A DNA stretch of 29,833 bases from a virus, in the IMG/VR virus record IMGVR_UViG_3300018080_000458, positions 1 to 29,833 of that record. One strand, 5' to 3'. The notes beneath the pieces are model-generated. The model did no database searches and was not told where the DNA came from. It saw only the letters and a list, made by a program, of their open reading frames with translations. Shown here one piece after another: positions 21,326-28,060 of this stretch. A program made the position numbers and the translations under genes. Numbering within the stretch: the first letter of the stretch is position 1; the number at the start of each line of letters is the position of its first letter.

Positions 21326-21979
21326 CTAAACCCTCCGTACGAGCAGCTTGGGCAGCGCATCGAGACGCTCCGGACGGACGTACTGGTCGAGCCGGTAGAC
21401 GTCGCCGGCGGCGTCCGTCACGCGGTAGTCAGCCCCCACGGGATCGATCGACAGACCGGACAGGTCGTCGGCCAGGAGGATCTCGCAAGAAGCCTCGGTG
21501 GCGTCCTGGCCGTGCTCGATGGCCGTCTGCTGGCTGATCGGTTGCACGCGGGCCTGGACGTCTTCGACGATCGTCTCCCACGTGGGCACGGCCTCGCCGT
21601 GGGAATCCTTGGCATACGTGGCCTGCTCGATCACGACCAGGTTGTCCAGCCCGGCTTTGACGGCCAGGTTGACGGTCACGGCCGAGTACTTGCTGCCCAA
21701 CACCTGCTCGGCAAGCTCAAGGATCGTGTGCCGATTGCCGGCATCGTCGACGATCACCGAGCCCAGCGGCGGCCGCTCGGGCGTCTCGCTCAGGGGCCAC
21801 TGCCAGACTGTGCTGCCGCGGCGGACCTCTCCCGCGGCCTGGTCCGGATCGTCCATGGCGAGCTGGTTGCGATGGGCCGACGTGACCGCGACGTCGGCGC
21901 GGCCGGCGACCACCAACGTGACCTCCTCGAGGCCGTCGACGATGGAAGCGAAATCATCGCTGATCGAGAGCGGGGCCAT
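21326..21979 (-). CDS. Probable head-closure or connector protein
   Basis: 217 residues. The middle and C-terminal part (NLVVIEQATYAKDSHGEAVP, TWETIVEDVQARVQPISQQT, DYRVTDAAGDVYRLDQYVRP) resembles the short beta-barrel head-closure proteins that plug the portal after packaging. The N-terminal 100 residues (ISDDFASIVDGLEEVTLVVA) look like a second domain not usual in that family. The assignment comes from position between the capsid and gp10-like genes and strand pattern; I would not name a family. Confidence 0.55.
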   Translation of the reverse strand: MAPLSISDDFASIVDGLEEVTLVVAGRADVAVTSAHRNQLAMDDPDQAAGEVRRGSTVWQWPLSETPERPPLGSVIVDDAGNRHTILELAEQVLGSKYSAVTVNLAVKAGLDNLVVIEQATYAKDSHGEAVPTWETIVEDVQARVQPISQQTAIEHGQDATEASCEILLADDLSGLSIDPVGADYRVTDAAGDVYRLDQYVRPERLDALPKLLVRRV

Positions 21980-21985
21980 GGCGGC

Positions 21986-22213
21986 TTAGGTGTATCCCTG
22001 GGAAATGATCTCGACGGGCATGCCGTCCGGCTCGCCCTCGGCAATCAGGCGGTTCAGGCGGCTGATGGTCTCGGTGAGCATGTTGCAGTAGGCCGACCAC
22101 TGTACGGTCTGGCCGTTGACCGAATAGCTCGGCTTGGGATTGGCGAGCACCTCCTTGAGCCTGGCCGCGGCGTTCTCACGGGCTTCCACCAGGTTGTCCG
22201 TGTAATCGCTCAT
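21986..22213 (-). CDS. Small head-tail region protein
   Basis: 75 residues between the capsid and connector genes. It is a helical hairpin-like protein: NLVEARENAAARLKEVLANP, then the strand pair PSYSVNGQTVQWSAYCNMLT, and a second helix ETISRLNRLIAEGEPDG. Proteins of this size and pattern commonly follow the capsid gene in phages of environmental bacteria and are likely accessory structural factors; the function is unknown. Confidence 0.7.
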   Translation of the reverse strand: MSDYTDNLVEARENAAARLKEVLANPKPSYSVNGQTVQWSAYCNMLTETISRLNRLIAEGEPDGMPVEIISQGYT

Positions 22214-22230
22214 GTGGCTGTTCTCGCAAT

Positions 22231-22286
22231 CAAAAGGTGCCCGGCCTCCCGGCCGTTGGTGGCCAAATTACGACCGGGAGGACCGG
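22231..22286 (-). terminator. Possible terminator or attenuator after the capsid gene
   Basis: CCGGCCTCCCGG (22241-22252) pairs with CCGGGAGGACCGG (22274-22286) except for one bulged base. On the minus strand it is followed within 4 bases by TTTTG (22235-22231). It occupies the 154-bp gap downstream of the major capsid gene, where partial termination would keep capsid mRNA in excess. No other feature is seen in the gap. Confidence 0.45.
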
Positions 22287-22367
22287 GGAAACTACCGGAC
22301 TGCCAGGCCAGATGGGACGATCAGGACCGCAGCCGGCAGGTTGTCTCTTTCAATCAATCACGTGCAA

Positions 22368-23609
22368 TCACGTGCCGCTGGAGCTGGTGGCCGAGGCACA
22401 GTGACGCTGCCACGTCCTCGGCTCCAGGACCGCGGCGGCTCCGCGCTCACTCGCCTTGTAGCGGAGCACGATGTCCTGGGTGAACTCGGCCTCGCTGTTG
22501 GCCGCCGCCTGAACCACGGTGATCGGCCAATTTTCCATGTAGGCGAAAGCCCGGGTCGGATCGCCGTAGAACCAGTAGCCGGCGGCCGCGGCGGCGTCCA
22601 GGCCCAGGCCGTCGGCGGCCGTCAGCCGCGCGTAAAGCAGCCGGCTCGACCTCAACGTGAGCCCCATGCCGGCCAGCGGGTTGCCGGCCACCACGATGTT
22701 GTCCGTGCCGGATCGCGTCTCCGTGGCCGACAGCAACCGGCGGCCGGTCATGGCCAGGTGGGGCGGCGTGAACAGCGTACGGCCACCAATGAGGATCGGC
22801 TCGTTCGTGTTCGGGTCGGTCATCTCGGCGAACAACTGCTCGGCCGCGTCGATGCTGGTCCAGTCGACCAGCGCGTTGTTGTCGAGGTGGTTGACCCAGG
22901 GCTCGTCCGTGTCCGCGGCGGCGTAGAACGTGTCGAGCGCGGTGCCGTTACGGCGGTAGTTCTCCGTCGCGCCGATCATCACGTCCAACAGCCGCTTCTC
23001 CTTGTTCAGGCCGAGGATCTCGCCCACTTCGGCCGCGCGTCGCGTGACCAGGCCGGTGCGGTCGAAGAAGATCGCCTCCTTCGTGACCGGGATGATCAGG
23101 CCCCGCTTGGTGGTCGAGGGAGTCTCGACGTACTCCTCGCCGAAGCCGAAGGTCGGGTAGTCCTGACCTTCGCGGACGGTCATGCGATCGTTGCCCGGAT
23201 CGCTCGTGTGGGCCACGCCGGGGATCTTCTCGCCGTCGAGCCGGGTGGGCTGGGCGGGGATCAGGCTGCTGGCCACGAACTCTTCGCGGCGATAGCCCTC
23301 CAGGACCTTGCTCACGAGCAACTGGCCCGTGATGTTGGCAAAGGCGGTCGAGTCGACCGCACTCATCGATTCCTGCACCGACACGGTGCCGGTGGGATCG
23401 AAGACCTCCTTGACGAAGCGGTAGCCGCACGACTCGCCGCCGTCGCGATCGAAGATCAGCTCTTCGGCCAGGTCGCGGAGCGAGAACTCTTCGACGGAGA
23501 TGCCGCCCGTCTCGCCGACACGGCCCAGGGCGAGCGATTCGCGCAAGTCGCGATACGTCGCCGCCGGGTCGAGCCGCCAGTCGCGGGCGATGTTTTTGGC
23601 TCGAATCAT
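22368..23609 (-). CDS. Major capsid protein with short Ser/Gly end
   Basis: 413 residues from ATG 23609 (AAGGAGT upstream); an ATG 16 codons earlier has no ribosome site. It follows the protease/scaffold and decoration genes, the standard place. The sequence fits an HK97-like fold: an N-arm (DLRESLALGRVGETGGISVE), an E-loop-like stretch, a long spine-helix region (GLVTRRAAEVGEILGLNKEK) and a P-domain strand set ending near ENWPITVVQAAANSEAEFTQ. The middle segment NEPILIGGRTLFTPPHLAMT is typical of large Mu gpT-like and related capsids. It ends CASATSSSGT, a Ser/Gly tip as in other late proteins. Confidence 0.85.
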   Translation of the reverse strand: MIRAKNIARDWRLDPAATYRDLRESLALGRVGETGGISVEEFSLRDLAEELIFDRDGGESCGYRFVKEVFDPTGTVSVQESMSAVDSTAFANITGQLLVSKVLEGYRREEFVASSLIPAQPTRLDGEKIPGVAHTSDPGNDRMTVREGQDYPTFGFGEEYVETPSTTKRGLIIPVTKEAIFFDRTGLVTRRAAEVGEILGLNKEKRLLDVMIGATENYRRNGTALDTFYAAADTDEPWVNHLDNNALVDWTSIDAAEQLFAEMTDPNTNEPILIGGRTLFTPPHLAMTGRRLLSATETRSGTDNIVVAGNPLAGMGLTLRSSRLLYARLTAADGLGLDAAAAAGYWFYGDPTRAFAYMENWPITVVQAAANSEAEFTQDIVLRYKASERGAAAVLEPRTWQRHCASATSSSGT

Positions 23610-23697
23610 CGTAAAAGACTCCTTGGATTCTTTGGAAAGGCAAAGGCAGGGAAGCACGGCAGCGCCGCGATCGGCACGGTGCCGAACGATGCCGGCA

Positions 23698-24201
23698 CTA
23701 CCCCGAGCTGCTGGAACTGCCAGCGACCTGGGCCGCCACGCCGCCCTCCATGATCGTGGACTTGATCCGCACCAGGACGGTGGTCACGGCGACCGCTTCG
23801 GGCTGGGCCACGCGCCCGACCGCCAGGCTCTCCGAGGCCACGCCGACCACGGTCTGGTCGAGCAGGGCAGTGCCGCCGGCGGCCTCGTCACAGCCCACGA
23901 GAGCGCCCAGGTTGAAGGTGGCACTGGCACAGTCGAACTCGAACTCGCCCGTGGTGGCCACGCGGATCGGGTCCGTGTCGCCGTCGCGGCTCTGTTGCTC
24001 GGCCACGCCCAGGAAGTACTGCTGGAACGTGTCCTGGTTGAGGGCTTCGCTGCCCTGGTCGGGCAGATCGGACGCCGGCTTGGGAGCGTGCGTGGTCCAG
24101 TCGAGAAAGACGAGGTCGCCGATCTCGATGACCGTGTCCGACGCCGGTGCGATGAACACGGGATTCGTGTCGCCCCGGCGGTATCGCATCTGATTGGACA
24201 T
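23698..24201 (-). CDS. Head decoration-type protein with Ser/Gly tail
   Basis: 167 residues. It begins MRYRRGDTNPVFIAPASDTV and continues IEIGDLVFLDW, the barrel-like beginning of DUF2190/decoration proteins that stabilise capsids. Then FLGVAEQQSRDGDTDPIRVA, a Cys-containing strand region and PEAVAVTTVLVRIKSTIMEG. The C-terminus ends VAGSSSSSG. It is placed between the protease/scaffold and the major capsid genes, as in lambda gpD-type arrangements. An outer-surface position would expose the Ser tail. Confidence 0.72.
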   Translation of the reverse strand: MSNQMRYRRGDTNPVFIAPASDTVIEIGDLVFLDWTTHAPKPASDLPDQGSEALNQDTFQQYFLGVAEQQSRDGDTDPIRVATTGEFEFDCASATFNLGALVGCDEAAGGTALLDQTVVGVASESLAVGRVAQPEAVAVTTVLVRIKSTIMEGGVAAQVAGSSSSSG

Positions 24202-24275
24202 TTTGGTTCTCTTGGAAAAAGGTGGTGATGATGGCCTGGGTCAGCAGCCTCGTCGGCCGCGGAAAGCCGGCAGGA

Positions 24276-24707
24276 TCACTCTCGCCAGGCCGCGACGCGA
24301 TCGGCCTGGGCCGGGGCCCGGCCGGCATTCTGACCGTAGCGGCTGCCGGACGTGGGCGAGCCCGTCTTGCTTGCCGACGCCAGGAGCGTCTTGCGATCCT
24401 CGATCAGGGCCTGACGCTGGGCCGGATCCTCTTCGCGGAACAACGCCTCGAAGAACATCTCGCTGACCTGCGTCTTGTCGGCCGGATCGAGCTTGGCCGC
24501 CTCCAGCTCTTCGTGGATCGTCTTGCGGCGGGCGTGCTGCTCGATCTCGGCCTTGAGCTTGGCGTTCTCTTCGCGGAGCGTCTTGAGTTCCTCTTGCAGG
24601 GCCTTGGCCTCCCGGCTCTCGGCGATCTGCCGGGTGAGCTGCTCGATCAGGTCCGGACGCTGCGTGCGGAGCTGCTCGAACGTCGCCTCTTTCAACTCGG
24701 TGGACAT
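24276..24707 (-). CDS. Nested scaffold protein (internal in-frame start)
   Basis: 143 residues from ATG 24707, residue 188 of the protease ORF, with AGGAGG (24718-24713) 5 bases upstream, stronger than the site of the full-length gene. It begins MSTELKEATFEQLRTQRPDL and is almost wholly helical and charged, as phage scaffolds are. This copies the lambda C/Nu3 design, in which most scaffold is made without the protease. The C-terminus (SRYGQNAGRAPAQADRVAAW) is the expected capsid-binding end. Confidence 0.8.
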   Translation of the reverse strand: MSTELKEATFEQLRTQRPDLIEQLTRQIAESREAKALQEELKTLREENAKLKAEIEQHARRKTIHEELEAAKLDPADKTQVSEMFFEALFREEDPAQRQALIEDRKTLLASASKTGSPTSGSRYGQNAGRAPAQADRVAAWRE

Positions 24708-25268
24708 GGTGTCCTCCTGCTTGTTGGTGGATTTGGATTCCGATCCGGATTCGGACGTGGATTCCGTAGATTCCGTGGATTCAAAGAGTCCGGCCGTGGT
24801 CGCGGGGTCGGCAACGAGGTCGACCGAACGCACCGATTCGATCTCTTCGACGATCGTCTTGCCGCTGCGGCGGGCAACGCGGCCCATGGCGTCGTGCGAG
24901 AGGCCCACGTTTTCCGGGGCGTGCTCGGCATCCCAGAGGAGCTGCTCGGCCAGCGCGTGCTTGGGATTGAACTGGAGGTCCGCAAAGAGCCCGTCTTCGC
25001 GGAACGTGACGGCCGTCAGCCGGCCGATGCGGTCGCGGTAGCTGCGACTGTTTTCCTTGCCGGCGTGGTCGACGTTGACGGCCTTGCCTTCGTACAGGGT
25101 GGTCGCCTTTTTGAGGGCCTCGGGCAAGTACTCGCGGCCGTTGCGGCTGGCCAGGCCGATGATCTTGACGCCGCGGATGACGCTCGCGGCCCTGTCGGCC
25201 TGGACCGCGATGCCGCGGTTGTCCGAGTATTCCTGGAGACGCTCCAGCCCGTGTGCTTGCGTTGTCAC
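24276..25268 (-). CDS. Prohead protease fused to scaffold domain
   Basis: 330 residues from GTG 25268 (AGGAGG about 8 bases upstream; the earlier ATG would read through the terminator-like hairpin). Residues 1-165 form a serine prohead protease: GKAVNVDHAG with H68, NVGLSHDAMG with S124, and VRSVDLVADPATTAG, the expected third-residue region, as in HK97 gp4-type enzymes. A Ser/Thr/Glu linker (163-185) leads to a helical coiled-coil scaffold region (ESREAKALQEELKTLREENA, AKLKAEIEQHARRKTIHEEL). The protease cleaves scaffold and capsid arms during head maturation. The scaffold part is also made alone from an internal start. Confidence 0.83.
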   Translation of the reverse strand: MTTQAHGLERLQEYSDNRGIAVQADRAASVIRGVKIIGLASRNGREYLPEALKKATTLYEGKAVNVDHAGKENSRSYRDRIGRLTAVTFREDGLFADLQFNPKHALAEQLLWDAEHAPENVGLSHDAMGRVARRSGKTIVEEIESVRSVDLVADPATTAGLFESTESTESTSESGSESKSTNKQEDTMSTELKEATFEQLRTQRPDLIEQLTRQIAESREAKALQEELKTLREENAKLKAEIEQHARRKTIHEELEAAKLDPADKTQVSEMFFEALFREEDPAQRQALIEDRKTLLASASKTGSPTSGSRYGQNAGRAPAQADRVAAWRE

Positions 25269-25289
25269 TGCCAAGGCCTCCTGTCCAAC

Positions 25290-25354
25290 AAAAAAGGCCC
25301 GGCACTGCCGCAAATCCCTCATGAATCCAGAGGGGTTTGTGGCGGTGCCGGGCC
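25290..25354 (-). terminator. 25-bp hairpin with T6 tail upstream of the protease gene
   Basis: Arms 25296-25320 and 25330-25354 enclose a 9-base loop (ATGAATCCA). On the minus strand the stem has three A-C mismatches and is followed by TTTTTT (25295-25290), an intrinsic-terminator shape. On the plus strand the same three positions become G-U pairs, so a plus-strand RNA would pair at all 25 positions. It lies 21 bp before the protease start. It could be an attenuator, an RNA-processing site or an antisense-RNA element. Confidence 0.65.
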
Positions 25355-25383
25355 CGGTTGTTCCGCGTACCCGACGTCTCGCG

Positions 25384-25644
25384 CTACTTATCGGTGCCGT
25401 CGAATTTTCGCCGCACGCAGGTTATCCTGCCGTGCTCGTAAGCGATTTCGATGGCAATCCTCCCATAAAAGTTAGTCGATTCTGCATGTTCGGTCAACTC
25501 GTTTAGCCGCTGGTAGGCCCGCTGTCGCAGCACCCGGTTGTGCTCGGATCGGCCCAGAATCCCCTTTTTCGCCGGGGATTGCGGGGTCAAAGGAGGGTTC
25601 AGGACGCAGGTCCCGCTCGTGCTCGGCTTGGGCCTTTGTGGCAT
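25384..25644 (-). CDS. Small late protein upstream of the protease
   Basis: 86 residues from ATG 25644; a weak AAGGATG is the only ribosome site. The first 35 residues are Pro/Ser-rich, then a basic helix (SEHNRVLRQRAYQRLNELTE) and a strand pair YGRIAIEIAYEHGRITCVRR. The end FDGTDK is followed by the stop near the hairpin. The C-terminal strand pattern recurs in small phage proteins of unknown role. Two other frames are open here, but their products look non-coding. Confidence 0.5.
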   Translation of the reverse strand: MPQRPKPSTSGTCVLNPPLTPQSPAKKGILGRSEHNRVLRQRAYQRLNELTEHAESTNFYGRIAIEIAYEHGRITCVRRKFDGTDK

Positions 25645-25687
25645 GCAACATCCTTGCCCGCTTCGGTTTCCGTTCCTCAGCCACGCC

Positions 25688-25954
25688 TCAGCCACGCCGC
25701 AGCCGCTCCGGTGTGGCGTCCCAGGCCTTTTGTTTGGCCTGGTCCAGCTCGAACTGAATGCCCTGGTCGTCGGGATACGGCTCGAAATGATCGACTTCGC
25801 CCATGAGGATCTCCAAGGGAATGCCCCTGGGGAAGGCCTTGCACCCGGGCATGGGGAACTCATTGTAATGCCTGCACCAATGGCAGTAGCCGCCGCGGCC
25901 GCGGTTCCGCTCGCCCGTTCCGCAAATGCGGTTCTGTTCGTCGGCGTCAGACAT
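25688..25954 (-). CDS. Small Cys-containing late protein
   Basis: 88 residues from ATG 25954 (GGAGG about 4 bases upstream), overlapping the MuF gene end by 8 bp. A short Cys/His cluster ([20 protein letters not shown], then MPGCKAFP) could bind a metal. It is followed by [20 protein letters not shown] and [18 protein letters not shown]. This GCKAFP-x-GIP-x-EI pattern recurs in small proteins encoded next to portal and MuF genes, so it is probably an accessory of head assembly. Its function is unknown. Confidence 0.72.
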   Translation of the reverse strand: MSDADEQNRICGTGERNRGRGGYCHWCRHYNEFPMPGCKAFPRGIPLEILMGEVDHFEPYPDDQGIQFELDQAKQKAWDATPERLRRG

Positions 25955-27842
25955 CGTTCCTCCGCTTCCTCTGGTACTTTAGGCCCCATCGTTCTGCCGT
26001 GTCAAGCCATGCGCGGTGCTGGTGCCGGGCCATCTGGGCATCGGCCCGACGCTCCGCCTCGCCCGGCGAGAGCCCCCGCCGCAACAATCGATCGCGCTCC
26101 CGACGCCAGTGGAACACGACCCGGTTGTGCCATGCCAGCTGAAAGCGAATTCCCTGGCCCGGCTCGGCGGTATGGCCCGGCTCGGGCTCGGCAATGTAGC
26201 GGTAGCGGGTCGTCACGCTGCGGATCTGCCGCAGGCCGTGGTTGAGCAGGAAGGCACCGTCCTCGCCGGAAAGCGGCAGGTCCTGGGCGAACGTGCCGGA
26301 CGGCTCGATGGTGGTCGGATGATGGTTGTGCGTGACAACGACATCGGCCATGCCCTGGAGCTGATCGGCTGTAAAGCCGACGCTATTGTGTGCTCCCTTC
26401 TGCCGGAACAACTCCCGGCCGTCGGCGTCGAAGGCGATTGCCCACTCAACGTCCTTCGTGCCGGCTATCTCCTGCTCGACGCTTCGCAGGTAGCGCTCCA
26501 TCTTCTCGGGCGTGCTGACGTCGGGCAGGCCGTGGCCGGCCGCGATCGTCTGCTGGGGCTTGGGCAGAAAACGCATCGGTCGCACAAAGCCGTGCCTGGC
26601 CGTTTCCTTGAAGAGCAGCTCCCGCTGAAGGATCAGCTCTTCGACAGCCCGCCGGCGGGTCTCGCGGTCCGCGGCCGACTCGCTGCGGATCTGCGTGGTG
26701 GAAAGCAGCTTGCCGCTGTCGGGATCCACGAAATGTTCCCACTGCGGCTTCTGGCCGAGCGAGGCCAGTCGGCCGGCCATGGCGTTATAGCGTCGCGTGC
26801 CGACGGCCAGACGCCGCCGCCGATCATCGGCCTGGTCGAACCAACGGCTGTAGGCGGACGGATCGGGGATCGTGTCGGCCGAAGCGTTTTTGAAGGTCGC
26901 GCGCACGGCCGGATCGTCCAGGAACTCTTCAGGCGGCTTCAGCACTGGCGAAGCGTAGCAGCGGCAGTTCGGCTCGTCCGGCAGCTCGGGCAGCGGGTCG
27001 CCGGAAGCGGCATCGCGAAAGCTCCCGTCCTCTTGCCGGCGATAGATCCGGCCATGTCGCAGGGCGTGTTCCGGGCGTGTCCATTGATCCATCACCGCGA
27101 GCACCTGCATCCCATCGAGCATGTCGCCGAGCTGGTCGAATGTGGCCTGCTGGGCACGCACGGCCACGCGTCGGCCCTCGGTGCGAGCGATCCGCTGGGC
27201 CTTGTAGCGGATCCCGCCTACGGCCGGCTCCAGGCGCTTGCGGAGCGTGCGAAGATCCTCGGCCTGTGAAATGCTCTGCGTCAGCTCGCCCAGGATCTGC
27301 TGCCGGGCCGACGGCTCCCACTTCCGCAACCGCTCTTCCCAGCTAAGCCCACCCGGATCGGGCTGCGTGAGGTACTCCCGCGTCTTGTCGGTCGACGGCG
27401 GCGGAAACAGCGTGTTGCGGATCATGCGGACCGCTTCGTCGCGACCGATCTCCCGCCGGCGGATCGGGCCGTACAGATCGTCGACGTCGACCTGCGTTGC
27501 ATCCTCCAGCACGAGCAGGTCCCGGTGCAGCGGTCGGAACCATTTGGGCGGGATCACGTCCAGCAAACAGTCCACGGTGTCGCGGTAGGCCAGCTCGACT
27601 TGCCGCTCGGCCCACTGGCCGACCCAGTCACGGACGGCGCTGGCCGTCTTGGCAAAGGCCGATTCGGCCCGGTGGAGCGTGTCGTGATAGGGCCGATCCT
27701 CACTGGCCAGACCGACCAGGTCCTTAACAAGGCCGTTCCAGATCCTGCCCACCTGGCCGGCCAGTCGCTCGCTGCGATCGATCGTGTCGACTTGCCATTG
27801 ATGGAAGCGGCCGGCCAGCCGCTGATCGATTGCAGAGACCAC
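25947..27842 (-). CDS. MuF head-morphogenesis protein with JAB-like C-terminal domain
   Basis: 631 residues from GTG 27842. Residues about 180-300 contain the phage Mu gpF-type domain: [40 protein letters not shown] and the terminal [10 protein letters not shown] (291-300). Such minor head proteins enter the prohead with the portal. A charged, helical middle (300-450) leads to a C-terminal region with [11 protein letters not shown] (H505, H507, H508) and [15 protein letters not shown] (S525, D528), the H-x-H-P...S-x2-D pattern of JAB/MPN metallopeptidases. MuF proteins often carry variable C-terminal enzyme or toxin domains injected with the DNA. The domain identity is motif-level only. Confidence 0.83.
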   Translation of the reverse strand: MVSAIDQRLAGRFHQWQVDTIDRSERLAGQVGRIWNGLVKDLVGLASEDRPYHDTLHRAESAFAKTASAVRDWVGQWAERQVELAYRDTVDCLLDVIPPKWFRPLHRDLLVLEDATQVDVDDLYGPIRRREIGRDEAVRMIRNTLFPPPSTDKTREYLTQPDPGGLSWEERLRKWEPSARQQILGELTQSISQAEDLRTLRKRLEPAVGGIRYKAQRIARTEGRRVAVRAQQATFDQLGDMLDGMQVLAVMDQWTRPEHALRHGRIYRRQEDGSFRDAASGDPLPELPDEPNCRCYASPVLKPPEEFLDDPAVRATFKNASADTIPDPSAYSRWFDQADDRRRRLAVGTRRYNAMAGRLASLGQKPQWEHFVDPDSGKLLSTTQIRSESAADRETRRRAVEELILQRELLFKETARHGFVRPMRFLPKPQQTIAAGHGLPDVSTPEKMERYLRSVEQEIAGTKDVEWAIAFDADGRELFRQKGAHNSVGFTADQLQGMADVVVTHNHHPTTIEPSGTFAQDLPLSGEDGAFLLNHGLRQIRSVTTRYRYIAEPEPGHTAEPGQGIRFQLAWHNRVVFHWRRERDRLLRRGLSPGEAERRADAQMARHQHRAWLDTAERWGLKYQRKRRNDV

Positions 27843-27845
27843 GCA

Positions 27846-28046
27846 TCACCCCTTCCCTGTCGTCTTCTCGGCCGCTGCCTTCGGAAAGGCGATCTTGCCC
27901 ACGTCCCTGGCTTCCAGTTGCCGCATTCGCTCTTCGAGTATCATGAGACGGCCGTGCATGGAGTGAACGACCTCGGAGAGGGCCGTGTAATCCTCTCGCA
28001 GCGTACAGGCGTGATCGTTCGCGTCGGCCGCCGGATCGGCAGGCAT
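27846..28046 (-). CDS. Small coiled-coil late protein
   Basis: 66 residues, ending 3 bases before the MuF start and beginning 14 bp after the fibre-like gene. An Asp/Ala-rich start, then heptad-patterned helix LREDYTALSEVVHSMHGRLM followed by ILEERMRQLEA, and a Lys-rich end. The coiled coil suggests it multimerises or binds a structural partner. No family recognised. Confidence 0.6.
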   Translation of the reverse strand: MPADPAADANDHACTLREDYTALSEVVHSMHGRLMILEERMRQLEARDVGKIAFPKAAAEKTTGKG

Positions 28047-28060
28047 GTCCGTCTCCTGCG

